From positions 1-42,883 of the forward strand of contig JAAZFC010000043.1 in assembly GCA_012511955.1 (NCBI GenBank): a stretch of 42,883 bases of DNA, in the 5' to 3' direction. The position numbers were made by a program, and so were the translations under genes. The notes under the pieces are model-generated. The model was not told where the DNA came from and searched no databases. It worked only from the letters and a program-made list of their open reading frames with translations. Below, in pieces: positions 32,010 through 40,011 of this stretch. Every line of letters begins with the position of its first letter. The stretch's first letter is position 1. The DNA comes from Fibrobacter sp. Its GTDB lineage: Bacteria; Fibrobacterota; Fibrobacteria; Fibrobacterales; Fibrobacteraceae.

Positions 32010-33518
32010 ATGCGTTTAATACCTGTTTTAGATACTGAAGATTGGCGTTCCTTTGAAAAACAAGTATTTGCCGAGAAGCAAAGCTTTACTTTTATGGAGC
32101 AAGCTGCACAAAAGCTGTGGGAACAGCTCAGTAGCGTTTTAGAATCTGGTGAATTAACCAATGCCTCCATGCCCTGTGTGCGGAGTTTTAAATATAATGC
32201 TCAAAAGCCTATTCTTGTTTTGGTGGGGCCTGGTTATAATGGCGGAGATGCTATTCTTTTGGCAAGTATATTACATGTTAAAAACATTCCATACCAGTTA
32301 GTTTTATTGGTGGCTCCCGATGATTTAACTGGGGATGCTCGTTTAGCATGGCAAAAATATGTGGCGATAAATGCACCTTATAAGACTATTATTGGTGAAG
32401 ATCAGCTTAAAAATCATTTAGAAAGCGGTTTTGCTTTAATAATAGATGGAATTTTAGGTACCGGGCAAAAACTCCCCTTGGAGCCATGGTTCGAAGTTGT
32501 AGAGCGATGTGTTGTGCAAAATGCTGCACCGATTTTTGCTGTGGATTTGCCCACGGGAAATTTAAGCGCCACTTGGACGGTGGTTTTGGGCGGTCCTCGC
32601 ACCGAAGTTTACGCCCGCCAAAATTATGGTCAATGGGTGTGGGCCGATCTAGGTTATGACCCTGAAATATGGGCACAATTTGCTAAAAAAGAACTTTATA
32701 GTCCTCAATGGGAAGCGATTTTACCGCCTTTAAACCCCTGGTTGCACAAATACCAGCAAGGAGTGGTGGGAATCATGGCTGGTTCAGAACTAATGCCAGG
32801 AGCTGCGCATTTATGCTGCGATGCCGCATTGCGCACTGGGGCTAGTGTGGTAAACTTGTGCATCGATGAGTTTTGGCCCCACAGCTATAGCGCACAGATT
32901 CCCGAAGTAGTGTTACGCTTGCGCAAAACAGACGGCGAATGGCGCAAAAAGGTCCAAGCATGGTGCGTGGGGCCAGGCTTGGCAGACAATAATGCCACTC
33001 GCAAAGCTTTTGCTGCGCTGTGGGAAAAACGCGAAGCTCCCATGGTGGTAGATGCCACGGCTTTGGATTTTCTTAGTCCTTATCTGGGCTCCATTAAATC
33101 CGATAGTTCACCTGTGATTTTAACCCCCCACGAAGGAGAATGGCAAAGGTTGTGGGGAGAAGTAGCGTCGACGAACTTTAAGGCTAGGGTAGAACAAGTG
33201 TGCCAAGCTGCCCAACAATGGAAGCTTTTTATAGTGCTTAAAGGCCCCACCACGCTCATAGCTTGCCCCCAAGGGCGCGTAGCGGTGTGGAGTTCCCCCC
33301 AAGGAGCCATGGCCAAAGCGGGCATGGGCGATATCTTATCTGGGATAATCACCAGTTTTTGCTCCCAGGGCATGGATGCTTGGTGGGCGGCGATTTTAGG
33401 CGTGGCGGTGCATAGTCGTAGCGCTTATTTAGCACAAAAAACCTGGAATCAGCGCTCTCTGCAAGCCCGAGAAGTGGTGGCGTTTTTGCCGAAAATAATT
33501 GAGGAATGCAGCTTATGA
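32010..33518 (+). CDS. nnr: Bifunctional NAD(P)HX epimerase/dehydratase
   Basis: A 502-residue YjeF-type fusion that repairs hydrated NAD(P)H. The N-terminal epimerase half has GPGYNGGD (73-80; the common family form is GPGNNGGDG), IIDGILGTGQKLP and VDLPTGN. The C-terminal ADP-dependent dehydratase half has GVVGIMAGSELMPGAAHLCC, CVGPGL, VVDATALDFL, LTPHEGEW, LKGPTTLIA and AGMGDILSGII, with the likely catalytic Asp441. The epimerase half has several departures from consensus and may be weak. GAGG ribosome-binding site. Its stop overlaps the start of the next gene (ATGA). Confidence 0.92.
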   Translation: MRLIPVLDTEDWRSFEKQVFAEKQSFTFMEQAAQKLWEQLSSVLESGELTNASMPCVRSFKYNAQKPILVLVGPGYNGGDAILLASILHVKNIPYQLVLLVAPDDLTGDARLAWQKYVAINAPYKTIIGEDQLKNHLESGFALIIDGILGTGQKLPLEPWFEVVERCVVQNAAPIFAVDLPTGNLSATWTVVLGGPRTEVYARQNYGQWVWADLGYDPEIWAQFAKKELYSPQWEAILPPLNPWLHKYQQGVVGIMAGSELMPGAAHLCCDAALRTGASVVNLCIDEFWPHSYSAQIPEVVLRLRKTDGEWRKKVQAWCVGPGLADNNATRKAFAALWEKREAPMVVDATALDFLSPYLGSIKSDSSPVILTPHEGEWQRLWGEVASTNFKARVEQVCQAAQQWKLFIVLKGPTTLIACPQGRVAVWSSPQGAMAKAGMGDILSGIITSFCSQGMDAWWAAILGVAVHSRSAYLAQKTWNQRSLQAREVVAFLPKIIEECSL

Positions 33519-34912
33519 AGCTAGCTTTTTTGATGCTTCTAAGCCTAATAAACCTTAGTTTAGCGCAACCGGGAAGTACTAATAATTCTTGGCTGGGGCG
33601 TGGGGGAGAGTTTTTTGCTTGTATGCAAAACCCCGCCATAAATTGTCCCACTATGGATTATGGTCCCCAAGGAGCAGAAAAAGTGCAGCGGGGTGCTGTG
33701 CTCACCAATTTAAGTGTAGAACAAAAATCCAGCTTAGAGCTTCATCATGGGGATAGCTTTATGGTGGTAAATGACAATAAAATGCAGTTATCATCGTGGT
33801 TAAAAGCTCCTTTTGGCAGTTCTCTGGGCTTTTCTGCCAAACTACCCTTTCCCGACAATCATTTTTACAATTCCCAAGTGGAGCTGGCTCAAAATGAATC
33901 TCACACAGAGGTTGCTTTGCTTTTGGCCAGTGATTTATTGGCTTTAGGCGGCGATGAAGATAGGAAAAACTTCGCTTTAATCACCAGTTTTGCCATTCCT
34001 TTAAGTTCCATGAAAGATCCCTGGGTGGTGGGCTTGGAATGGGTGTGGTTAAAAGGATTTCGCTTGCGAGGAGAATGGTACAATTATCAAGCGAGGGAAT
34101 ATTTAGAAAGCTTTTATTCCAATGTACAAGGCACAAAGCACAGCTGGAAGGAACAAGGTCTAAAATTCGTTTTAGCCACCAGATTGTTTAGATTTTTGGA
34201 CTTGGGGACCTTTGTAGAAGGTGTAAAGTTAGATTCCTTGCCTGGCTACAATTTGCTAAGCACCCAGGGGCAAGTGCAGCGCTATGGAGCGACAATGCAG
34301 TGGGTGCGTCAGCGTTGGAAGTGGGAAAGCGGCGCTTTGGTGCAAAAAATAGCCCGCACCAATGCTTGGGCGGAGTCTAAATCGGGTTGGAATTTGGCCT
34401 ATGACGACACTAATAGTGCTTGGAACTTACACACTAATTTATCGCGACAATGGAAAAATTGGCGACTATCTTGGGGCGCAGAAAAACGCTGTTTTCGGGG
34501 AGCGCCTGCGGACTTAAACATTGGAGCGGGTAAAGAAAGTTCCTTGAGCTGGCTAAATCATTCCCTTTGGAGCCAAGGAGGCGAAAGTTCCCGAGAAAAA
34601 ATCACTTTAAACAAGGTGGAAATGCAAGTGCGTTATTGGGTAGAAGGATTTTTTGTGGAACCAGGATTGGCAGGGGTGTGGGGTTATAATAATAACCAAG
34701 CTCCTTTGTGGAGCACTGGGGGGATTTCATTGTCGCAATTAGATGTACAAAAATACTTTGCTTGGGTGCCTTCGGTGCATTTGGGCTTAGGGAGCAGGCA
34801 TAACTATTTTAGCTACACTTTTAAACAAGCTTTTAGCAGCGATTTCGATGCTAAACAACCAGCTTTATCTTGGGGTGCTTATCATAACTTCAGTTTGGGT
34901 GGATATTTTTAA
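33515..34912 (+). CDS. Predicted outer-membrane protein, unknown family
   Basis: About 465 residues from ATG 33515, which overlaps the nnr stop (ATGA); ATG 33506 would overlap further. A signal peptide (MKLAFLMLLSLINLSLAQ) precedes a short Cys-bearing segment (FACMQNPAINCP). The rest is rich in aromatic and glycine residues in strand-like alternation (RGEWYNYQAREYLESFYSNV, WRLSWGAEKRCFRGAPADLN, YFSYTFKQAFSSDFDAKQPA) and ends SLGGYF. This is typical of an outer-membrane barrel of ~16-18 strands. No named family is recognised. The convergent neighbour's stop is 21 bases away. Confidence 0.55.
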   Translation: MKLAFLMLLSLINLSLAQPGSTNNSWLGRGGEFFACMQNPAINCPTMDYGPQGAEKVQRGAVLTNLSVEQKSSLELHHGDSFMVVNDNKMQLSSWLKAPFGSSLGFSAKLPFPDNHFYNSQVELAQNESHTEVALLLASDLLALGGDEDRKNFALITSFAIPLSSMKDPWVVGLEWVWLKGFRLRGEWYNYQAREYLESFYSNVQGTKHSWKEQGLKFVLATRLFRFLDLGTFVEGVKLDSLPGYNLLSTQGQVQRYGATMQWVRQRWKWESGALVQKIARTNAWAESKSGWNLAYDDTNSAWNLHTNLSRQWKNWRLSWGAEKRCFRGAPADLNIGAGKESSLSWLNHSLWSQGGESSREKITLNKVEMQVRYWVEGFFVEPGLAGVWGYNNNQAPLWSTGGISLSQLDVQKYFAWVPSVHLGLGSRHNYFSYTFKQAFSSDFDAKQPALSWGAYHNFSLGGYF

Positions 34913-34933
34913 TCGCCTTAGTTCAGACCAACG

Positions 34934-35821
34934 CTAATGCTCAGCGACCTTCCATTTTAAGTGCATTTTTCTCACCAAAAGCTTTTGGCGGCTACGATCA
35001 TCCACAAAAGCTGCCCCCATATTATCTTCACCTAAAACAATGCGCGTAGAATCCAAATCACCTCCATCGCCACCGCAATAAATAAGAGTTTTAACTTTAT
35101 TGTTTAGGGCATGGGGAATATGTTCTGCAGAATCCATACATTCTAATATAACCCCCACCGCAAGGGAGTCTTTTAGTGTGTCTTGGGCGGCAATTTGTGC
35201 ATTGGGCCACCATTTGCTTCTATAACCTTCCCAGTCAATAGTTAATTGTGGAGCTAAAAGCTCATTTTCTACAGAAACAAAGCGAAGATCAACTTCTACT
35301 CCTTTGCCCACCCAGGGTTTAAGCCAGGCAAATTCAGCACTATCTTTGTTAAAACGCTCAAATTGTAAATGTGGAGCTGCGCTAGATAACATGCTTTCTG
35401 ACCAGGGATTTTGCCCCAGAATCAACATGGTTCCCCCAGTATCTATAATGCTTCCTAGCTGATCCAAAGTGTTTAAAGGAATAGAATCCCCAATCAAAGC
35501 CATGGCTGTTCCCCTATAGCGTATATGATTTTCATCTTCCAATATATAAGGTTGAAGTGGAGGATTTATCCAGATACGCAAACCCGTGGCGCTATCATTT
35601 TGGTCGTTGCCATCGTTGGGAAGCACAATTAAAGCCGACAAACCTCGAGGAGTGGGCATAATCCAAGCCGAAGCACCGTGTACTCTAGCAATATTGGGCT
35701 TTTTAGGGGCAAATTTCGCATAATAAGTCAATAAAGCAGTGATAGCTAAAAGAAGTACTACACGAATCCAATGCCTAACGCCAATTTTGTTATTATTTTT
35801 AGAAGAAAACAATAAACCCAT
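34934..35821 (-). CDS. Membrane-anchored protein of unknown family
   Basis: A 295-residue protein from ATG 35821. The frame stays open further upstream to 36103, but that part is the shadow of the SPOR gene on the other strand. An N-terminal membrane helix (HWIRVVLLLAITALLTYYAKF) is followed by a domain with beta-rich sequence: ALIVLPNDGNDQN, TAMALIGDSIPLNTLDQLG, GGTMLILGQNPWSE and TLIYCGGDGGDLD. I do not recognise it; alternating strands and glycine turns suggest an alpha/beta fold such as a Rossmann-like or ABC-accessory domain. Only seven bases separate its start from the divergent SPOR gene, so each promoter must lie inside the other's coding sequence. Confidence 0.6.
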   Translation of the reverse strand: MGLLFSSKNNNKIGVRHWIRVVLLLAITALLTYYAKFAPKKPNIARVHGASAWIMPTPRGLSALIVLPNDGNDQNDSATGLRIWINPPLQPYILEDENHIRYRGTAMALIGDSIPLNTLDQLGSIIDTGGTMLILGQNPWSESMLSSAAPHLQFERFNKDSAEFAWLKPWVGKGVEVDLRFVSVENELLAPQLTIDWEGYRSKWWPNAQIAAQDTLKDSLAVGVILECMDSAEHIPHALNNKVKTLIYCGGDGGDLDSTRIVLGEDNMGAAFVDDRSRQKLLVRKMHLKWKVAEH

Positions 35822-35828
35822 AGGTAAA

Positions 35829-36233
35829 ATGTACTCGAATAAAATAAAATTTGCAGCAATTCTCTTAGCTTTTGTGATGGCTGGAGCAAATACCACGGAT
35901 TTAGACACTCTTTTACAAGGTAAAGAATACAAACTTCCCGCTCTTAAAGCTTCCATGCGAGCTAAAGAAGAGCCGGTTAGCACTTCTGAAACCAAAAGTA
36001 AAAGCTCCAACTCTGAATTTACTTTACAATTCGATGCCCTGGCTGATTTTGATGCCGCCCAAAACCGTCGCGCTGATCTGCAGCGGCGCACAGGCATTGG
36101 CATTAGGTTGATATTTGATTCACCTTTTTACAAGCTCAGAGGTGGCAGTTTTAGCACTAAAGACGAAGCCGACGATCAAGTTCGTGCTCTACAAGAATAC
36201 AATATTCAAGCTTTTGTAATAAAAATAAAATAA
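35829..36233 (+). CDS. Secreted SPOR-domain protein
   Basis: A 134-residue protein (ATG 35829; an upstream Met at 35739 would lie in the opposite gene). Signal peptide MYSNKIKFAAILLAFVMAGA, then a Ser/Lys/Glu-rich spacer, then a SPOR domain in ~64-134: FTLQFDALADFDAAQNRRAD, FDSPFYKLRGGSFSTKDEAD and QEYNIQAFVIKIK. SPOR domains bind denuded glycan strands of septal peptidoglycan, so the protein may locate to division sites. It has one domain, no membrane anchor and only a short linker. It converges on ychF with seven bases between stops. Confidence 0.8.
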   Translation: MYSNKIKFAAILLAFVMAGANTTDLDTLLQGKEYKLPALKASMRAKEEPVSTSETKSKSSNSEFTLQFDALADFDAAQNRRADLQRRTGIGIRLIFDSPFYKLRGGSFSTKDEADDQVRALQEYNIQAFVIKIK

Positions 36234-36240
36234 ATATCGC

Positions 36241-37335
36241 TTAAACATTAAATAAGAAGTGCATGATGTCGCCGTCTTGCACCACATATTCTTTGCCTTC
36301 GGTGCGCAAAGCTCCAGCTTCTTTAGCGGCATTCCATGAACCGTGTTTCACATAATCGTCCCAGCCTAAAGTTTCGGCGCGAATAAAGCCTTTTTCAAAG
36401 TCTGTGTGAATTACTCCCGCACATGCCGGGGCCTTCCAACCCGCTTCAAAGGTCCAGGCACGAACTTCTTTTTCGCCAGCAGTGAAATAGGTGCGCAATC
36501 CTAAAATATGGTAGCCCATGCGGATAATTTCATCTAATCCAGAATGTTCCATACCCAGTTCGGTCAAAAACTCTTCTTTGTCTTCGGGTTCCATCACCGC
36601 TAATTCTGCTTCAATTTTTCCGCAAATAACCACCACATCACTGTTGCGTGCCTTGGCGTACTCTTTGAGTTTTTCCACATGGGCATTTCCCGTGGATATT
36701 TCATCTTCATGGACATTGGCGCAGTAAAAAATAGGTTTAGCAGTTAAAAGCCCCATTTCTTTGGTTAAAGCAGGGCCTTCTTCGGAAAGTTCCACATCCC
36801 TTGCGGCTTTTCCTTGGGCAAAAGCATCTTTGAGCTTTTCTAAATCCGCAATGCGCGCCTTAGAATTTTTATCGCCAATACGGGCAGTTTTGGCTAAGCG
36901 AACTAAAGCTTTTTCCACCGTATCTAAATCTTTTAACATCAATTCGGTTTCAATAATCTCCACATCGCGGATGGGATCCACCGTGCCGTGTACATGGGTG
37001 ATATCTTCGTCTTCAAAGCAGCGGACCACCTCTAAAATCGCTTCACATTCGCGGATATGGGTGAGAAACTGATTACCTAAACCTTCGCCCTGGCTGGCAC
37101 CTTTTACTAAACCAGCAATATCCACAAATTGCATTACCGCTGGGAGCTTAACCTGGGTTTTGCACTCTTTAAAAAGACGGTCTAAGCGGGGATCGGGAAC
37201 ATTGACCATGCCCACATTGGGGTCGATGGTACAAAAAGGATAGTTAGCCATTTCAGCTCCCGCATTGGTAACAGCATTAAAAATCGTGGATTTGCCCACA
37301 TTGGGGAGTCCTACTAAACCACATTTAAAACCCAT
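36241..37335 (-). CDS. ychF: Ribosome-binding ATPase YchF
   Basis: An Obg-related P-loop ATPase of 364 residues, the family length. ATG 37335 is preferred over 37356 because of a GAGG site upstream and the family start MGFKCGLVGLPNVGKST. G1 is GLPNVGKS, G3 DIAGLVKGASQGEGLGNQFL, and the adenine-specific G4 NVHE replaces the GTPase NKxD, as known for YchF. The C-terminal TGS region ends AGALRTEGKEYVVQDGDIMH and FLFNV. YchF binds ribosomes and is linked to translation and stress responses. It shares a 54-base divergent interval with the lipoprotein gene at 37390. Confidence 0.97.
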   Translation of the reverse strand: MGFKCGLVGLPNVGKSTIFNAVTNAGAEMANYPFCTIDPNVGMVNVPDPRLDRLFKECKTQVKLPAVMQFVDIAGLVKGASQGEGLGNQFLTHIRECEAILEVVRCFEDEDITHVHGTVDPIRDVEIIETELMLKDLDTVEKALVRLAKTARIGDKNSKARIADLEKLKDAFAQGKAARDVELSEEGPALTKEMGLLTAKPIFYCANVHEDEISTGNAHVEKLKEYAKARNSDVVVICGKIEAELAVMEPEDKEEFLTELGMEHSGLDEIIRMGYHILGLRTYFTAGEKEVRAWTFEAGWKAPACAGVIHTDFEKGFIRAETLGWDDYVKHGSWNAAKEAGALRTEGKEYVVQDGDIMHFLFNV

Positions 37336-37375
37336 AATAAAACCTCGAAAGAACAAATTATGCGTGCATTTTTAG

Positions 37376-37381
37376 TATAAT
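37376..37381 (+). promoter_or_regulatory. TATAAT box directly before the lipoprotein gene
   Basis: A perfect TATAAT ends eight bases before ATG 37390, without a Shine-Dalgarno sequence between. Initiation 6-8 bases downstream would start the transcript at or next to the start codon. No clear -35 element is seen. Confidence 0.4.
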
Positions 37382-37389
37382 TTTCATCT

Positions 37390-38172
37390 ATGATTAAAAA
37401 GCATCGCGTTTTTTACAGCGCAAATATAAGATTTCTCTACGCAAGTGTCCTGTTAATGATTTTAATATCTGCTTGTGCTGGTACCAATGCCGAACATGGA
37501 GCTTATCAAAAGGAAAGCCCTCCCTGTGAAAATTGCGCCACGGGACAGCCCATAGAATTGAGCGTAAGCTCTAAAAAAGAGACTCTATGGATGGATAGTG
37601 CATGGGTGGAAAATCATCGGACAAGTCCTAAAACTTTAATTTCTGCCCCTAGTGTTTTTGTGGATTTACAACAAGTTGAAAAGTGCAGTTTTTGCCACAG
37701 TTTAAGCCCCGATGCTCTGGATTTTGACTTTGGCAATAGAATGGACAGTCTTTTAGGGGAAAACCTGGGTTTTAGCGAACAAGCCGTGTTTTGGCCCGGA
37801 GCGCATATTCCCACCGCAGATAGTGCAGAATGGCGGCAAATATTAGCAGAAATTCAATCTTTGGAGCTTAAAAGCCTAGAAGAAGTGAAAAATCATGGCA
37901 CTTTGGGAGAATTATTGCACAATTACGCTGAAAAATGGGATTTAAGCTATTTGTCTTTGCCTTTGCGCATAGAAGTGATAGTTCACAACAAAAAAGGTAA
38001 AAGTGGGGCTTTTGAGTGGAAATCTCTGTGGACTTTGTGGGATGTTTCTGCGCAAAAACCGTTAATCATAGCTGATTTAGAACTGTTTTGTGCTACACAA
38101 ACCCGCACGCCCCCAGATAAAGATTGGTCGGTTTCGGCGGTGGGTATTTTAAATAAATTCCTAGAAAATTAA
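37390..38172 (+). CDS. Predicted lipoprotein with CxxC and CxxCH motifs
   Basis: A 260-residue predicted lipoprotein. The long N-terminal segment MIKKHRVFYSANIRFLYASV with LLMILISAC gives a lipobox Cys29. Two cysteine pairs follow: C46-C49 (PPCENCATG) and C99-C102-H103 (EKCSFCHSL). The latter has the CxxCH form of a c-type heme site, but a single motif in an otherwise non-cytochrome sequence is weak evidence; a zinc site or disulfides are equally possible. The C-terminal half (FEWKSLWTLWDVSAQKPLII) looks like a small alpha/beta domain. No family is recognised. Confidence 0.6.
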   Translation: MIKKHRVFYSANIRFLYASVLLMILISACAGTNAEHGAYQKESPPCENCATGQPIELSVSSKKETLWMDSAWVENHRTSPKTLISAPSVFVDLQQVEKCSFCHSLSPDALDFDFGNRMDSLLGENLGFSEQAVFWPGAHIPTADSAEWRQILAEIQSLELKSLEEVKNHGTLGELLHNYAEKWDLSYLSLPLRIEVIVHNKKGKSGAFEWKSLWTLWDVSAQKPLIIADLELFCATQTRTPPDKDWSVSAVGILNKFLEN

Positions 38173-38236
38173 GCAAAACTGTGAAACTTGCAAATAATCT
38201 ATTATCTTCTAATATAAGTTATGCAAAGAGGCGTAT

Positions 38237-39646
38237 ATGTATAGGGTTTTAGCTTGGTTATTTTTGGTTTTACTGTGGTCTTGTGGTAGCACCATGCTCA
38301 AAGAAACGGAGCAGGAGTATAATTATACCCAAGCACAATTAAAAGATAGGGTGCAAAAGACAGAATCTCAAGATTTTGCGGAAAAATTAAAGATTAACGA
38401 AGCACAATGGGAGCTAGCTAAAAATGGGGCGAAAAATCCTGTGCGCCAGTTGCGACTAAATTTATGGTTTGATAGGATGGAACTTGCACAAAATGAACTT
38501 GAGCAAGAGTTAAATTTGTTGCAAACACAAAGCGAAGTTCAACAAAAAACCATGGCTGAGTTGCATAAGGTTTTGGAAAAAAATCAAAATTATGCCAATA
38601 ATTACCGTGTAGCAAAAGCTGAGGTGATAAGCAAGGCTCAAGTGGAAAAAAACACGGTTCCTTTAACTTGGCAGTGGGAACTGATAAAAAGTGAGTGGGT
38701 GGATGCCGAAAAATTTGCGGATAGCGCCAGCCAAAAAATCCAAACTTTGGAAAGTACAACGCAGAAGTTCTTGGAATTGCGAGCTCAGCGGGACGCTCAA
38801 GTCAAAAATATTTTAGAATTGCAGAAATACTTTAATGTGCAAGTGCGCCTAAGTCAGCAAGAAGCTGCGCAAAAAATCGCATCCTTAAGTGATTCACTTT
38901 TCACCCAAAAAAGAGTGTGGCAAGAAAAATACGAGGATTTATTGCAAAAATCCATGGATAGAGAGTTTTTAAAGGATCAATTGAGTTTGACTTTACAAGA
39001 ATTGCGGGGAGTTGCGCATACGGCCATGGAAAAAATTCAAAGTTGCAATCAGAATTTGCAAAACTTAAGCGAAAAAAGTTCCCAAGCTTATGGCGCTTTT
39101 ATGGGCATCGCCGCTTTGGGTTTGCGGGGAGTTTCCTTTGAAGATGGTCGCTTTATTTTATCTGTGGATCGCACGGAAATGTTAGACAAATCTTTGGAGC
39201 TTTTGCAAACATTTTGGTCCCAAGCGCAAATTGACGCTGTGCATTGGGTCGATACCAATGAATTTGCTGCAGAAAGCACTTTAGTGGCTAATGTGGTGAA
39301 AAAACGCCACGCTTATTTGCAAAGTCGCTTGCTTTTAAATATCCCCGAAGACTCTCTGGGGCAAAAGCTTAGTTTGCGGGGCTGTGTGCGTCATAATCAC
39401 CAGTTGGTGGTTTTAGAAGAAATGAGCGCAGACTCTAACTTTTTGGCCGAAGAAAGGAAAATCAGAGACTATGGTGATATAAGCTTGGTGGTTTTCGGTG
39501 ACAGTTTGCCCACAGAGCTTAGCATGGATTCAGCTACTGCATGCACCGAAGCGGAAATCCTTTTGCTTGAAAGAGGTGCTCTAAGTGAAAAACTTAATGA
39601 TGAAGACTCCTTAGCACATTCAGATGATAGTTTAAGTAGCGGTTAA
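38237..39646 (+). CDS. Coiled-coil lipoprotein
   Basis: A 469-residue predicted lipoprotein with lipobox LLWSC (Cys16). Residues ~25-300 are a long, Glu/Gln/Lys-rich helical region with heptad-like spacing (NELEQELNLLQTQSEVQQKT, DSLFTQKRVWQEKYEDLLQK), suggesting an extended periplasmic coiled coil. The C-terminal ~150 residues (GVSFEDGRFILSVDRTEMLD onward) are globular and end in an acidic Ser/Asp/Glu tail. The VVKKRHAYLQSRLLLN helix faintly recalls the peptidoglycan-binding end of OmpA-type domains, but the usual D..R residues are not clear. An AGAGG site precedes ATG 38237. The hairpin-repeat gap starts right after the stop. Confidence 0.6.
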   Translation: MYRVLAWLFLVLLWSCGSTMLKETEQEYNYTQAQLKDRVQKTESQDFAEKLKINEAQWELAKNGAKNPVRQLRLNLWFDRMELAQNELEQELNLLQTQSEVQQKTMAELHKVLEKNQNYANNYRVAKAEVISKAQVEKNTVPLTWQWELIKSEWVDAEKFADSASQKIQTLESTTQKFLELRAQRDAQVKNILELQKYFNVQVRLSQQEAAQKIASLSDSLFTQKRVWQEKYEDLLQKSMDREFLKDQLSLTLQELRGVAHTAMEKIQSCNQNLQNLSEKSSQAYGAFMGIAALGLRGVSFEDGRFILSVDRTEMLDKSLELLQTFWSQAQIDAVHWVDTNEFAAESTLVANVVKKRHAYLQSRLLLNIPEDSLGQKLSLRGCVRHNHQLVVLEEMSADSNFLAEERKIRDYGDISLVVFGDSLPTELSMDSATACTEAEILLLERGALSEKLNDEDSLAHSDDSLSSG

Positions 39647-39677
39647 TGGTTAATGGTTAATAATGCGGCACGCATGG

Positions 39678-39708
39678 CTTCCGTAGCTGTTGCGAGTTTG
39701 TGAAAATC
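39678..39708 (+). repeat. Constant-loop hairpin repeat, copy B (left arm lost)
   Basis: CTTCCG (39678-39683), loop-like AGCTGTTGCG (39685-39694), AGTTTGT (39695-39701) and GAAAATC (39702-39708) match copy A. The left stem arm and the ACCTCT flank are missing, so no hairpin forms. It looks like copy A with about 14 bases deleted. Confidence 0.6.
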
Positions 39709-39736
39709 TGGTCGCAGCTTATTACTCCCCGTGACG

Positions 39737-39756
39737 CTGGTTGCATCACCCTACTC
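39737..39756 (+). repeat. 20-bp exact repeat, also at 1151
   Basis: Identical to 1151-1170 and likewise followed by a C-rich run. It lies 28 bases after copy B, whereas in the first gap about 218 bases separate the two blocks. The two gaps therefore share order but differ by a large internal insertion or deletion. Confidence 0.7.
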
Positions 39757-39872
39757 AATCCCCCGAGAAGCTTTTAGTGCGCTACCCAAGAATAGTTCTT
39801 TGGAGTGAGCGAGATGTAATACGAGGCTTGCACTACGGAGGCATGATTACCCCTAAAATCGTTGCACTTCCA

Positions 39873-39900
39873 AGAAAAATCGGCTTTAACAGATTTTTCT
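39873..39900 (+). repeat. 9-bp-stem hairpin
   Basis: Perfect arms AGAAAAATC (39873-39881) and GATTTTTCT (39892-39900) around the 10-base loop GGCTTTAACA. Loop length equals that of the constant-loop hairpins, but loop sequence and flanks differ. A T5 run lies inside the right arm. Confidence 0.55.
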
Positions 39901-39932
39901 CGGAGAAGGACTCTCGCAGGGAGCCCAGCGGG

Positions 39933-39953
39933 CACTGAACACGATGTTCAGTG
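39933..39953 (+). terminator. 9-bp-stem tight hairpin, possible terminator
   Basis: Perfect arms CACTGAACA (39933-39941) and TGTTCAGTG (39945-39953) with loop CGA. It lies between the ends of two convergent genes, so it could end transcription in either direction. The plus side is followed by TCAAAAA, so read from the minus strand the stem is preceded by a T-run rather than followed by one; the terminator role is uncertain. Confidence 0.45.
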
Positions 39954-40011
39954 TCAAAAATAACATGAGGAATATAATGTCCCAAACATAGGCTTGGTTG
40001 TGCTTAATAAA

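Noticed and set aside
35822-36103. N-terminal extension of the minus-strand membrane protein
   Set aside because: The 94 extra residues are basic and Ser-rich without domain character and lie antisense to the SPOR gene; the membrane helix directly follows the internal ATG at 35821.
39741-39938. 65-residue ORF in the second long gap
   Set aside because: It spans the 20-mer repeat and a perfect hairpin, has no ribosome-binding site, and its composition is unlike the neighbouring proteins. The DNA features explain the region better.
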